Assembly: GCA_002372325.1 (NCBI GenBank) | Contig: DFFT01000025.1 | Location: 1 to 49,456, forward strand | Reading direction: 5' to 3' | DNA length: 49,456 bases | From: Succinivibrionaceae bacterium UBA3769 | GTDB lineage: Bacteria > Pseudomonadota > Gammaproteobacteria > Enterobacterales > Succinivibrionaceae | Shown: piece by piece, positions 16,532 through 25,808 of the stretch | Layout of the letters: each line of letters begins with the position of its first letter | How positions within the stretch are numbered: the stretch's first letter is position 1 | Translations under genes and position numbers: made by a program | The notes under the pieces: model-generated | What the model was told of the DNA's origin: nothing | The model's input: only the letters and a program-made list of their open reading frames with translations | Databases searched by the model: none

Positions 16532-17647
16532 ATGCCAAATTATCTTGCCATAAAAACCACCGGAAAGGATCCCGCCAGCGATGAAGTGCTGGAGATCAGC
16601 GTGATTGACGAAAACGGACGGGAGCTCTTTGCCTCCCTGGTGAAGCCGGAGCATCACAGCTCCTGGAGCGAATACCTGCCGGCAGCGGCCATAACTCCGG
16701 AAATGACCGCCGACTATCCGGCATTTTCGGAAATTGTCCCCTTTATTCAAAAGGTAACCGCCGGAAAAACTTTGTTCGTCTTTGACAAAGAGATGGTATC
16801 CGGATTTCTGGGAGACGCCCTCTCCAAGGCCCGCCGGGTTATCGATCTCAAGGAAGGGATGCTGAAGAATCTCGACAAAAAGCCCATCTTCAACGCTCTC
16901 AGCACTCTCATCGGCTTTGAGGATCCGGAAAAGCTCGTCCGCATCCTGAACAATGTGGTGGAACTGGTAAGCTACCTGCATCCCACTCCCATCGAAGAGA
17001 TAAAATCCGGCAGGGCCAATGGCGAGGCCTTTGCCGTCTGGGGGCTTAAGCAGTTTCTTTTTGAATTTACGGGCTGCAACAAAAACTCGGACGATGACGA
17101 CAGCGATGAGGATAACAGCTCCAAAGACGGCATTGTTCCTCTAGACGCCATTTTTGACAATCCCGGCAACACCATCATCAGCTCCATTGCCCCGGGAGGC
17201 CGGCACGGCAGCGTGGTAACCTCCTGCATCGAAATCGGCTCGGCGGAAGCCAAAAGAAATTTCTGCCGGGTGGTTGCGGAAGCCATCATCAAGCTGAAGT
17301 GCCGGGAAACTCAGCAGGGGATCTCCCCGGAGCAGTACTGGGACACGGAATATGCCGGACTCAGCACGGCGGAGATCATTCAGAAGGCCAGCAGCAGCGA
17401 GGGGCTTAATTTCCGCTCCATGATCTCCGATGTGGTCAAGGATCTTCCCGATGAGGAAATCGTCCAGACCGACATTCCCGAAATTTTTGACATTGCGCTG
17501 GCCCGGGATATCACTGAAGACAATCTCTCCGCTTTTGAAAACTGGGAGCTCCGGGGCATGATTCTCAGCGGCGATGCCCAGGACAAGCTCAATGCTCTCC
17601 TGAAAAAGCAGGCTCAGGAGAACAGCGCCGACAAGAAAAAGTCCTGA
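16532..17647 (+). CDS. DnaQ-like fold protein with degenerate catalytic motif
   Basis: This 371-residue protein begins like a DEDD 3'-5' exonuclease: YLAIKTTGKDPASDEVLEISVID aligns with the usual AIDTETTGLDP...EIIEIG..., then ITPEMTADYPAFSEIVPFI matches the GIT.EM..D.P.F.EV.P.. segment. However the DxE of motif Exo I is gone (IKTTG in place of IDTETTG), and no HxxxxxD motif is seen, so exonuclease activity is unlikely. Residues 180-200 are very acidic (NSDDDDSDEDNSS), followed by a second region of about 170 residues with no known domain. CAGGAG lies 7 bases before the ATG. It follows the small basic protein in one operon. It could be a structural or regulatory pseudoenzyme. Confidence 0.75.
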   Translation: MPNYLAIKTTGKDPASDEVLEISVIDENGRELFASLVKPEHHSSWSEYLPAAAITPEMTADYPAFSEIVPFIQKVTAGKTLFVFDKEMVSGFLGDALSKARRVIDLKEGMLKNLDKKPIFNALSTLIGFEDPEKLVRILNNVVELVSYLHPTPIEEIKSGRANGEAFAVWGLKQFLFEFTGCNKNSDDDDSDEDNSSKDGIVPLDAIFDNPGNTIISSIAPGGRHGSVVTSCIEIGSAEAKRNFCRVVAEAIIKLKCRETQQGISPEQYWDTEYAGLSTAEIIQKASSSEGLNFRSMISDVVKDLPDEEIVQTDIPEIFDIALARDITEDNLSAFENWELRGMILSGDAQDKLNALLKKQAQENSADKKKS

Positions 17648-17972
17648 TAAGGCGAGCTTCAGGAAATCACCTCAAAAGTTCAGATCAGGATGCGGGAGGA
17701 GTTTCCGGGAGCTTCTCCTGAGTCATCGAAGCGGCAGGAATCAGAGCTCCGCGGCGGAGAATACTTGCGCGGAGGAGTCCCGCGGAGCTGGAACTCTTCA
17801 GATCTTAAACTGCCTTCTTATGATAAAGCGCCGGTTCCTCATTATTCTGTCTTTGCCATCATCCCCCGGCTTCCTTCAGCATTTTGTCAATCTCATCACT
17901 GACGGCGGCGTAAGAGCGGGGAAGCCTGTCTTCTGAGGGCATTGCCGGGGCTGGCTTTCTGGCCGCAGTTCC
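17648..17972. other. Spacer with lost transposase tail and inverted repeat
   Basis: Positions 17862-17972, minus strand, continue the transposase frame after its stop for 37 codons. A 10-bp inverted repeat AGCTCCGCGG/CCGCGGAGCT lies at 17745-17754 and 17780-17789; it may end the plus-strand operon or mark an element border. No other gene is seen. Confidence 0.45.
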
Positions 17973-19918
17973 TCAGGACTTCTTATCATTCAGGCGCTCC
18001 GCAATCTGTTTTCGGAGTTCCTGCTCCAATACGGCATTAGCCATTACTTCATCCAGCTCGGCTTTATACTGATCATGCCGGTCTTGCTCCATGAGATCAT
18101 TTACTTCCGCTTCGGACATCCCCGCAAAGGAGGAACAATCATTCCGAAGACGGCACCGGATGAGAGCGCCGTCTGCGGAGCTTGCATAGATGCTGTCCGG
18201 ACAGGCCGGATCGTAATAAGCAAGAAGCTGCCGGGACGGCTTTTCTGGTGCGGATCCGGCTTTGCGGAACAGCTTTTCCGGATCCGGTTTTTCGCAGGTG
18301 TAATAAAGGCCCCGGAAACAGATTCCACTGTCAGTGACTTCGGCTGAGTCCTTAAGGAAAAGAACCGTTACGATGTCATGCCAGGGGACTGTTCCGAGAG
18401 TTCCTGCCTGATACCGGATGCCGTAATTCCACAGATCCCGGGGCACGGGACGGATTCTCATCCTGATCATTTGCGACGATCTTTCATAATTTTTCAGGAC
18501 GTGATAATTGTTGTGGAAAAGCACGCACCTTATGATCATTCCGATGAAGGTTCTGACATCGATGCAGGCTTCCTTTTTGCGGGCCCTTATGTCTCTCTCC
18601 CGGTCAGTTCCCAAAGCAGCGCCGGGGACAATACCGGTGAGCTTCATATTTATCGTCTTTAGGGCGCTCTCCATTATCTCCCGGAGATCTCCTTTGCTGC
18701 GGTATGAAGGCGCATTCTCAACGACGATCCCCAGTCTGGCAACGGCTTCAGAAAAGCCGCTTTCTTCCATTTCATCGTTTTCTTCGTCAGCGGAAATTAT
18801 TGCTGTCGGGATACTCTGACAGGGCCACTCTTCATCCGCGATTTCCACCCCGTACCGTTTGCAGAAGGCAGCCTTGGGTTCCGCTGCGTTCTTCAGAGCC
18901 AAAAGAGCGCCGCTCCAGGCAGTGTTTTCCAGGGTGATGTGCATGCCGGTGATCATGCTGGTTTTGACATCCCTGATAAAAAAACAGCACTGGTCTTCCG
19001 AGTGTTACATTGCGGTTACGCTCCCGTACCAGGTAACAGCCGGCAATCATCGCATCAATCTGAGCCGCCATGCCCGCCCAGTCCGCATTAAAAGAGATGT
19101 CTTCCGCGGCTCCCCGGCATTCGCATTCAGCGGAATCAGGATCCTTCATGCGCTGTTCTTCCGGAAGCTGAGTGTTTGCGGGCTGTCTGTTTTTGGAATA
19201 CCAATAGCTGAACTGTCTGAACGAGGGCGTTTCTTCCGGAGGAAGCCGCTCCGGACTGGGATCTCCCGGAAAGTGCGGTCTTACGTACATCCGGAAAATC
19301 ATCCAATTGTACGTATCTGTCAGGGTGGCAGTGCCGAAAGAACGGTATTCCCTGATAGCCCGGGCGAAATTTTTCTTATCGGCATCGGTCAGTATTTTTC
19401 CGCTCTGCCCGTCCTGCCTCTGCCGGTCAGGTCTCTTGTCTGTATAAACCTGCTCCTTGGAGCCCCGCTCATTGAATCTCGGGAGGAGAGCATTCGGGGT
19501 CATGCCGCCCCGCCAGTACCGCCCCCAGATAGGTGTAGAGCTTGCTGATGCCGATTCCGGCGGCCGAGACCTTGGCGCGGAGAAGCGCGGATCTTTCCCG
19601 CCGCCGGTAAACTCCGGGTTCGGCAGTAACAATATCCTTTATCAGTTCATAAATCCGATCCCGTTCCGCAGCCCTGGCCGGACTTATCGCTGATTTCTCC
19701 AGATCTGTGACGGGATCCAAAACACCTTCGCAGGATCCGGTTTTCAGCTTCATCTTGAGATCTGCGGCCGCAATGCTTTCAGGGATGTTGCGGGACTCAT
19801 CCATGCGTATCCAGCAGACTGTTTCAGCTGATACATACAGCACCCGGTAAATGAGGCCGGTCTCGGTATCTCTGATAAGACCGCCTCTGATAATCTGAAC
19901 TCCGTTCATGTCTGTCAT
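17973..19918 (-). pseudogene. TnsB/Mu-type DDE transposase, frameshifted
   Basis: Three overlapping minus-strand frames join into one TnsB-like protein. From the ATG at 19918 the first frame has the N-terminal beta module and the helix-turn-helix up to KLYTYL. The frame then changes at a run of five C (19522-19526, plus strand), giving YWRGGMTPNALLPRFNERG. It changes again at seven A (18978-18984), giving GRPVLFF then IRDVKTSMITGMHITLE. The catalytic acids are visible: Asp in QIDAMIAGCYLV, Asp in ISADEEN and Glu in GDLREIMES, and the WPCQSIP motif is intact. Both breaks look like one extra base in a homopolymer. After the stop at 17973 the same frame continues for 37 plausible codons to 17859. 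No tnsA or tnsC is nearby. Either a decayed element or assembly errors. Confidence 0.8.
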
Positions 19919-20281
19919 CTCATTCAATCCTTCTGACAACATGCGTCCGATACGTTTCCGGGGTTCGGCAAAAAAGAGAGGAAACTGCTCCTTAATATCC
20001 TCTTGCAGCAGAGGGCCGATCTTTAAACAAGAGCGTTATCAGGAAGTAAGAAAGAACATCTTTGCGGGCTTGAGTGCTTATATGAGGAGATATTGCCTGC
20101 TAATCCGCATAACCGGCAATATTTGCGCTTGATATGGTGTTTGCATGGGTTCGCTAATGGCTGAAGCCCTCTTCCGCCACCCGGTAACCGTAATCACCCG
20201 GCACGGCAGATGCGGCGCGGGTGAAGGAATCTTTAAACCCATGAAATCACCCGCGGTCAGAGTTTTCCCGCTTTTACTGAG
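19919..20281. other. Spacer between chemoreceptor and transposase remnant
   Basis: A perfect 9-bp inverted repeat CGCGGGTGA/TCACCCGCG lies at 20216-20224 and 20247-20255, just past the chemoreceptor stop. It has no T-run, so a role as terminator is uncertain. No gene is seen. Confidence 0.45.
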
Positions 20282-22735
20282 TTATCTTGCGAACGCCGGC
20301 TTCATTCCTTCCGGTCTCTTGGGTGCTGCGGCCTTCTTGGCTGCTTCCTGGGGCTTCTTTGCTTCCGGCTTTTTGGGAGTCTCATCCTTCTTCGCTGCTT
20401 CCAAAGGCTTCTTTACCTCCGGCTTCTTGGGAGCCTCCGCATTCTTGACTGCTTCCAGGGGCTTCTTTGCTTCCGGCTTCTTCGGAGTCTCAGCCTTCTT
20501 GGCTGCTTCCAGGGGCTTCTTTGCTTCCGGCTTATTTGCTGCGGCCTTGTTCACCGCGGCAGGCTTTCCGGTCTTTGCTTCTCCGGAAGCGGCTTTGACG
20601 CTGCCGGCTTCCAGAGCGGCTGCTTTAACTGCTGGCTTCTCAGACTCTGAAGACTTCAGCACAAACTTGCCTACCAGAGAGGTCTGATAACCGGCCAGCT
20701 TATCAAGCTCCTTGCTGCTTTCTGCCACGCCGTCAAACTGGATCTGGTTGTAATTGGAGATTTCATTGATCTTCTTGATTTTGTCAGCCACCAGATTGGA
20801 GGCCTTGGTCTGCTCCTTGGTGGCATCGGCAATGGTGCCGCTCATGCTGGCGATCTTGGTGATGGTGTTTCTGATTTCATCAATAGCCACATTGGCCCGG
20901 GAAGAATTCTTTCTGGTGAGGCCCATTTCGTCAACGCACAGATTGGCATGATCCACCGCCTTGGCCACCAGAGCATGCAGATCATCGATCATGCTCCGAA
21001 TATCCTTGGTGCTGCTGGCGGTAGCCTGAGCCAAGTGCCGCACTTCATCGGCAACCACGGCAAAGCCCCGGCCGTACTCTCCGGCTCGGGCCGCTTCAAT
21101 GGCAGCGTTAAGAGCCAGCAAATTGGTCTGCTCGGCCACGCCGCTGATGATGTTGACGATCTTGTTGATCTCCTCGCCCATGCTGTTGATATCGGAAATT
21201 ACCTTGGCGGTATCGTTAAGCCGATCCTCCAGACGTTCCGTTGTTTCAATGGTTTCGGACATGATTTTCTTGGAATCGCTGGTAAGATCCTCGGCATTGC
21301 GCACCTCGTTCAAAGTCTGTTCCGTGGCCACGGAAACCGCCTGGAGAGCCTTGAGCATTTCTTCGATGGAGCTGGATACGGCCAGGGTTTCCTTGCGCTG
21401 CGCATCTATGGATTTATGGGCGGAATCAGAGGCCTGCAGATTGCCCTGCGAAGCCTTCTTAAGATTGCTGGAGGCCTCGGAAATCTCCTGAAGCACCCCG
21501 CCCACGTGCGCGGTAAGGTTGTTAAGGTAAACGGCAATTTCGCCGAATTCGTTCTTTTCAGATACTTTGAGATCCTTTTCCATATGGCCCTTGCTGATAT
21601 CGCTGAGGCCATTCACAATAAGTCTCATGGGTCTTCTGATGCTGAGACTCAGGGTAATGAGAATAAGACCGGAGAGCAGCACCGCGCCCAGAAGAGCGAT
21701 AAGCATGGTGCCTCTGGCTGAAAGATAGGTGTCCTTGGAAACGTTAGTGGAGTTGGTCATCATTTCCACGGCGGCATTCTGAATAGACAGAATCTCATTC
21801 TTGATGAGATCGATGGATTCCGCCGACTGTCTCGCGGACTCATCGAGAGCGGTCTGTACCTCGATAAGCCGGGCGTGCTCGTGCAAAAGTCCCTTGGGAT
21901 CAGTCATATTGAACTTGAAGTTTCTGAAGTACTGACCCATGTTGTTGTCCACCTCGGGCATTTCCACCCGGAGAATGTTCACCAGTTCTTCAAAAAATTC
22001 GTATCTTTTGGCGACAAATTCCAGACCGGCCTTGATCTCCTTAAGGTTCTCCTTGGAGAGAATTTCATCGGCCTTGGCTTCCACCGGACTCTGAGCGGAG
22101 GTCATGTTCATGAACTGCTCTGCCACATAGTCATCAAAAATGGCCGCCTTGAGGGCCTGTTCCTCGGAATGAAAGAGAGTCAGCCAGGTGCGGTACTCGC
22201 CCTTGTTCTTGTTGGAGGCCCTCTTGAGCTTCATGAGAGACTCCACCTGCTTCGGCATCTTCTCGGTGGCGTCAAGATAATTCTTAGCGAGGGATGACAG
22301 GGTGGTCACATGATCCATTACCCCGTCAAAGTTCTGGGCGGTTTCAGTAAAGGTCTCCAGAGAGGTGATAAACATCTCCCGGCTTTTTGCGAGACTGGCC
22401 ACGTCCTGCTCAATCCGGGAGAAATCCTTCTCGTTCAGCAGGGCTACCAGATCCCGGTTAGTCAGGAGCATATTGATTTCTATTTCGTTTGCCTGATTGA
22501 GAATCGGCTGCACGTCATCAGTGATATATTCGATGGATGAAAACACCGACCGTCCGCTGGAAATACTCAGCATGGCCAGTCCCACCAGAAAAAGGATTAA
22601 TATGCCAAAACCGATGTACACACTGTGAAGAACAGACTTTCCGACATAAGACCACAGTCCCAGAGTCAGGACTTCCTTGTAATCTATGCGGCGAAGCTTC
22701 TCTTTAACGGTTTTTAACAGATTAATAACACTCAT
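20282..22735 (-). CDS. Methyl-accepting chemotaxis protein with repeat tail
   Basis: This 817-residue chemoreceptor has an N-terminal cytosolic stretch of about 36 residues, TM1 (about 38-58), a long all-helical periplasmic domain (60-335), TM2 (about 343-364), a HAMP domain (SIRRPMRLIVNGLSDISKG and on), and a cytoplasmic signalling coiled coil with the conserved tip VAEQTNLLALNAAIEAARAGE followed by GRGFAVVADEVRHLA. The 275-residue periplasmic part is long for a 4HB module and fits a helical bimodular type. After the signalling domain comes a Lys/Ala/Pro/Glu-rich tail with four 18-residue repeats. No NWETF-type CheR-binding peptide is present. No che genes are in the window. The neighbouring upstream gene encodes a periplasmic helical protein. 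Confidence 0.94.
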   Translation of the reverse strand: MSVINLLKTVKEKLRRIDYKEVLTLGLWSYVGKSVLHSVYIGFGILILFLVGLAMLSISSGRSVFSSIEYITDDVQPILNQANEIEINMLLTNRDLVALLNEKDFSRIEQDVASLAKSREMFITSLETFTETAQNFDGVMDHVTTLSSLAKNYLDATEKMPKQVESLMKLKRASNKNKGEYRTWLTLFHSEEQALKAAIFDDYVAEQFMNMTSAQSPVEAKADEILSKENLKEIKAGLEFVAKRYEFFEELVNILRVEMPEVDNNMGQYFRNFKFNMTDPKGLLHEHARLIEVQTALDESARQSAESIDLIKNEILSIQNAAVEMMTNSTNVSKDTYLSARGTMLIALLGAVLLSGLILITLSLSIRRPMRLIVNGLSDISKGHMEKDLKVSEKNEFGEIAVYLNNLTAHVGGVLQEISEASSNLKKASQGNLQASDSAHKSIDAQRKETLAVSSSIEEMLKALQAVSVATEQTLNEVRNAEDLTSDSKKIMSETIETTERLEDRLNDTAKVISDINSMGEEINKIVNIISGVAEQTNLLALNAAIEAARAGEYGRGFAVVADEVRHLAQATASSTKDIRSMIDDLHALVAKAVDHANLCVDEMGLTRKNSSRANVAIDEIRNTITKIASMSGTIADATKEQTKASNLVADKIKKINEISNYNQIQFDGVAESSKELDKLAGYQTSLVGKFVLKSSESEKPAVKAAALEAGSVKAASGEAKTGKPAAVNKAAANKPEAKKPLEAAKKAETPKKPEAKKPLEAVKNAEAPKKPEVKKPLEAAKKDETPKKPEAKKPQEAAKKAAAPKRPEGMKPAFAR
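20318..20533 (-). repeat. Four 54-bp coding repeats in the chemoreceptor tail
   Basis: The unit KPEAKKPLEAAKKAETPK (18 residues) occurs four times with few changes (for example KPEVKKPLEAAKKDETPK), close to the C-terminus. The high Lys/Ala/Pro content resembles histone H1-like or TonB-like linkers. Confidence 0.9.
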
Positions 22736-23033
22736 AAGGATATTTCTTCAAATGAAGACCCGACAGCTTCCGGCGTGTGACGCAGCCCGGTTCTGCATCC
22801 TCCGCTCCGGAAAGGGTCTTAACTGCAACAGAGCAATACCTTCTATTTTTATAGTACATTGCGCGCGGGGATGTTCAAGCCGCCCCCGTTCATACATTTT
22901 TAGATCATTTCCGCAAAAAATAAAGGCAGCATCATCAAATATCAGAATAACGCTGCCCTGAAAAGTTAATTTTGTGAAGACCGGCATAAAACGACGCCGC
23001 CGATCTGCGGCATTTTATGTCCGTCCGCGGGGA
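22736..23033. other. Spacer upstream of chemoreceptor
   Basis: This holds the tandem terminators of the preceding gene; the second, weaker one is a GCCGC/GCGGC hairpin at about 22988-23012 followed by GTCGTTTT on the minus strand. No gene is seen. Confidence 0.5.
22914..22957 (-). terminator. Terminator after the periplasmic helical protein
   Basis: On the minus strand a GGCAGC/GCTGCC stem with a long loop is followed by TTTATTTTTT. It separates this gene from the chemoreceptor, so the two are not simply one transcript. Confidence 0.6.
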
Positions 23034-23936
23034 TTACAAACGCAGACTGGCCTTGTAGCGAGCCGAGATCTTATTGATCTTCTTGTAAATGTCGTGCACG
23101 GTCTTGAAGAAGTACACCTCCACCTGAGTCTGGCCGTCCTTCTGCTGCAGGTAATTGAAGTACATGGTACCGGGGCCGCGCTCCTTGAACATGTTGTCAT
23201 AGAACTTCTTGAGCTTCTTGGAGGAGGCATCATATTCCGGGAAGGCCGGAAGAGCGTTATCCACCAGAGTCACAAAGGCATTGTAGCTGTTCTGCATCTG
23301 CTGCGTGAAAACCTGCATGTCATTGCTACTGAAGCTGGATTCAAAATAGGACTTCATCATGGTTTCCAGCATGGATGCCGCATCCTTCACCTTGTTGAAG
23401 GTTTCCAGCTGCTCCGTGGTAAGATGCCGGTGCGCGATAAGGTTCTGGGCATGATTGATATCGTTGAAGATGGACTTGAGATCGGCCACCTGATCATCGA
23501 TTTTAAGCTTGCGGGCGATAAGCTCGTTCTGCATATTGGCATATTCTTCGCACTTGATAAGCAGTTCGGAAAGAGTATCGGTGATCTCCTTGATATTGCC
23601 GGCTTCCGGCGCATAAGGATTATTTACCAGGCTGTTAATGGCATAGCTCAGTTCTTCGCGGCTGGCCCAGAGTTCATCGCGGTTAACCAGAAAGTCATCC
23701 CTGTTGGTAACATTGGAGATTATCAGCATTGAGGTTTCGTAACGATGGAGATCGGATTCCAGATCCGCCAGATAGTAAGCGCTCTTCAGAGCCGGAATGT
23801 CTGCCTGGGTAAGTTCCTTATCATCGGCCCAGGACTGCCCGGCTATGGACATGCTCAGCACGGCGCCGAGCACGATACTGCCCAGAAGGCTTCTGCCATA
23901 TCCGGCGCATTTGCGGGTAAGGGTATTCTTTGTCAT
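23034..23936 (-). CDS. Periplasmic all-helical protein, sensor-domain-like
   Basis: This 300-residue protein has a Sec signal peptide (hydrophobic core SLLGSIVLGAVLSMSIAG, cleavage after QSWA). The mature part is entirely helical by eye, with long amphipathic stretches (DLHRYETSMLIIS, LWASREELSYAINSLV, KIDDQVADLKSIFNDIN, YDNMFKERGPGTMYFNYLQQK). The pattern resembles the ligand-binding region of a chemoreceptor without membrane spans or a signalling domain. I do not recognise a named family. It is encoded just upstream of the chemoreceptor and in the same direction, with a terminator in between. A role as a periplasmic partner or decoy of the receptor is inference only. A CRP-like site lies about 165 bases before the start. 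Confidence 0.7.
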   Translation of the reverse strand: MTKNTLTRKCAGYGRSLLGSIVLGAVLSMSIAGQSWADDKELTQADIPALKSAYYLADLESDLHRYETSMLIISNVTNRDDFLVNRDELWASREELSYAINSLVNNPYAPEAGNIKEITDTLSELLIKCEEYANMQNELIARKLKIDDQVADLKSIFNDINHAQNLIAHRHLTTEQLETFNKVKDAASMLETMMKSYFESSFSSNDMQVFTQQMQNSYNAFVTLVDNALPAFPEYDASSKKLKKFYDNMFKERGPGTMYFNYLQQKDGQTQVEVYFFKTVHDIYKKINKISARYKASLRL

Positions 23937-24099
23937 TTCAGTATCTCTTAATATTTGCAGCGGAGCATCTCATTATCATGCAGGCGGCGTAATTATTCAC
24001 CATTCGTTTGTCGCCTGATCCTGCCAGGATGCTTGATCTGCAATTTTAAAGAATTGAGATAATTTCTGTTTGAACAAAACGTTTTCAAAAGCACGTTTT

Positions 24100-24115
24100 A
24101 GTGATCCTTTTCACA
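24100..24115 (-). promoter_or_regulatory. Candidate CRP site
   Basis: AGTGA-N6-TCACA matches 9 of 10 core bases of the CRP consensus TGTGA-N6-TCACA. It lies between the pilin gene and the helical periplasmic protein gene. The nearby AAAACGTTTTCAAAA (about 24077) is also palindromic. Confidence 0.4.
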
Positions 24116-24139
24116 AAAAAAGGCTGGTATACACCAGCC
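24114..24139 (-). terminator. Intrinsic terminator of the pilin gene
   Basis: On the minus strand the hairpin GGCTGGTGTATACCAGCC is followed by seven T. Confidence 0.88.
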
Positions 24140-24178
24140 CTCCTGTAACGCTATGCAACTGCGGCCAAGCCGCTCTTA

Positions 24179-24742
24179 TCAGCAGCCGTCTTTAAGAACA
24201 GAGGTCTTGACAGTGGCCTTGTTGTTGGTTGCGTCAATGGTCACCTCGTACGTCATGGCACAGCTGGTGCTGTCTGTCCCGGTATAGCCGGCAGAACTCT
24301 TTGGAGCAAAGGCAAGCTTCGTATTATCAGTGAGCTTGTACACGCACCAGTCTTCATTGGAATCGCAGGCTCCGTTCTCAGTGAAAGTCTCACTGAAAGA
24401 CTGCTGCAACAGCGACATAATGCCGTTCTTAGTTGCTGCCGGGTAGCCGTAAATGGTGCACACCTGAGTCATGTCATCCGTAATTCCGGAAGTGCCGCAA
24501 GTATCCGAATCTTGCGATTTACTTCCAATAGCGTACTTCATCTTATCGGAACCGTTAAGAATGGACTTGGCATGCCCCATGTTGACGGCGCTCTTAATAG
24601 CGCCCTGAAGGCCCTGAATCGCAGAAACTCTGGCATCCTTCTGCAGGTCCATAAACTTGGGAGCGGCTGTGGCTGCAAGAATGCCCAGAATTACGATGAC
24701 CACTACAAGCTCAATTAAAGTAAAACCCTGATTAGCTTTCAT
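24179..24742 (-). CDS. Type IV pilin / MshA-like major pilin
   Basis: This 187-residue prepilin starts at 24742 with AGGAG 10 bases upstream. The leader MKANQG is cut by prepilin peptidase before FTLIELVVVIVILGILAA, the classic N-methylated Phe and Glu5 helix. The body has PKFMDLQKDARVSAIQGLQGA, a form common to MshA and PilE-type pilins. Six Cys are present; pairs such as CDSNEDWC, and the C-terminal Cys with an internal one, could form disulphide loops. No assembly genes are nearby, so it is an orphan pilin gene and must use secretion genes elsewhere. A strong terminator shows it is monocistronic. Confidence 0.92.
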   Translation of the reverse strand: MKANQGFTLIELVVVIVILGILAATAAPKFMDLQKDARVSAIQGLQGAIKSAVNMGHAKSILNGSDKMKYAIGSKSQDSDTCGTSGITDDMTQVCTIYGYPAATKNGIMSLLQQSFSETFTENGACDSNEDWCVYKLTDNTKLAFAPKSSAGYTGTDSTSCAMTYEVTIDATNNKATVKTSVLKDGC

Positions 24743-25704
24743 AAAAATCTTACTCCTGTAAACGCTCTGAGATCCGGTCTTTAAGGGATTCTCAGATAAA
24801 AAAGCAAACTCCAGTGCTTTTGAGAAAGTTAATGCAGCATACAACCCGCACAATGCAACAGCATTTCCAAACATACTGGGTTCTATCACCTAGTGACCAT
24901 GATAACGGTTAAAACACTGAAGACTTTAACGATATTTCACAAACTTTTAAGCACTTCAAACTTTTAGGACTGTCATGCCATGAAAACGTTACCCACATCG
25001 TAATTACAGTCCTGACAAAAAGGGGGACTCCGCCTGGAAAATGACCGGATTAAGACATTGTTTCCGCTGCCTGAGGCCCTGATATCCGCGGGGAAAACAT
25101 GGACCTTCCGGGCAATCCAGCGCTGAGCCTCTCAGGCTTAACAGCTTGCTCCCGCCCTTTTCACGCTCATGCATCCTTTGCCGTTATACCTGTTTTGCCG
25201 CCGAGCTGCGTCAGCAGGAACTTCATGTCTTTGTTCCCTTAAGTCTGCCGGCGGCCCTTTTCAGGGGGACTGCAATTTCGCCGCCGGCATCAGGAATTCA
25301 TAGTTGCTTTTGGGAAAACGCCATTCCGTCCGGATGCTATTCCTTCTCTTCGTCTTTGCCTGCCATCCCGGGGCGCCTTTCTTTTCGCCTGCCTTCCTCA
25401 TTAATTATGAGGAGCGGCTTTTCCGCAGGTTCGGGCGTCCTGGAATAAAAAAAGACCGTCTCCGTTCTCCCAAATCCGGATACCGGCGCCGGCCAAAGGA
25501 AAAGCTGCCGGAAAAGTCATGAAAATGAACCGGAAAAGCGATTTTTACCGACACATCAGCCTGTCAGAATGGAAAATTGTTCACAAAATAATCAAAAAGC
25601 GCTGTTTTTAAGACTTTTTTTCAGAAAAATGAGTTTTTTTGGAATTTTTTCTTGACAGTGAATCGGAAACACCTAAAATAGCACCTGTCGAAACGATAGA
25701 CACT
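24743..25704. other. Long spacer between pilin and tRNA genes
   Basis: The first 250 bases are AT-rich and should hold the pilin promoter; an AAAACGTTAC word is at about 24980. From about 25020 to 25540 the sequence becomes GC-rich and open in several frames but no credible gene, RBS or domain is found. The tRNA promoter is at 25652-25679. Confidence 0.5.
25652..25679 (+). promoter_or_regulatory. Promoter of the tRNA-Pro pair
   Basis: A perfect TTGACA and a TAAAAT box are 16 bases apart, 25 bases before the first tRNA. Confidence 0.75.
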
Positions 25705-25781
25705 CGGTGATTAGCGCAGCCTGGTAGCGCACTTGGTTCGGGACTAAGGGGTCGGAGGTTCAAATCCTCTATCACCGACCA
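25705..25781 (+). tRNA. tRNA-Pro (anticodon CGG)
   Basis: The 77-base gene folds as a full cloverleaf: acceptor CGGTGAT/ATCACCG, anticodon loop TTCGGGA with CGG at 34-36, TTCAAAT loop, and an encoded ACCA end. C1-G72 and A73 are the proline identity elements, and the sequence is close to E. coli proK. The anticodon stem has one G-U pair. Confidence 0.96.
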
Positions 25782-25808
25782 GTTAAATCGGTTTCGTATA
25801 TCAGTGTT

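Noticed and set aside
17973..19918. Complete Tn7-like transposon
   Set aside because: Only the TnsB-like gene is seen, broken in two places, with no tnsA, tnsC or tnsD and no matching ends.
25146..25448. Plus-strand frame of 100 codons before the tRNA genes
   Set aside because: Ser/Pro/Phe-rich, no RBS; probably chance in GC-rich spacer.
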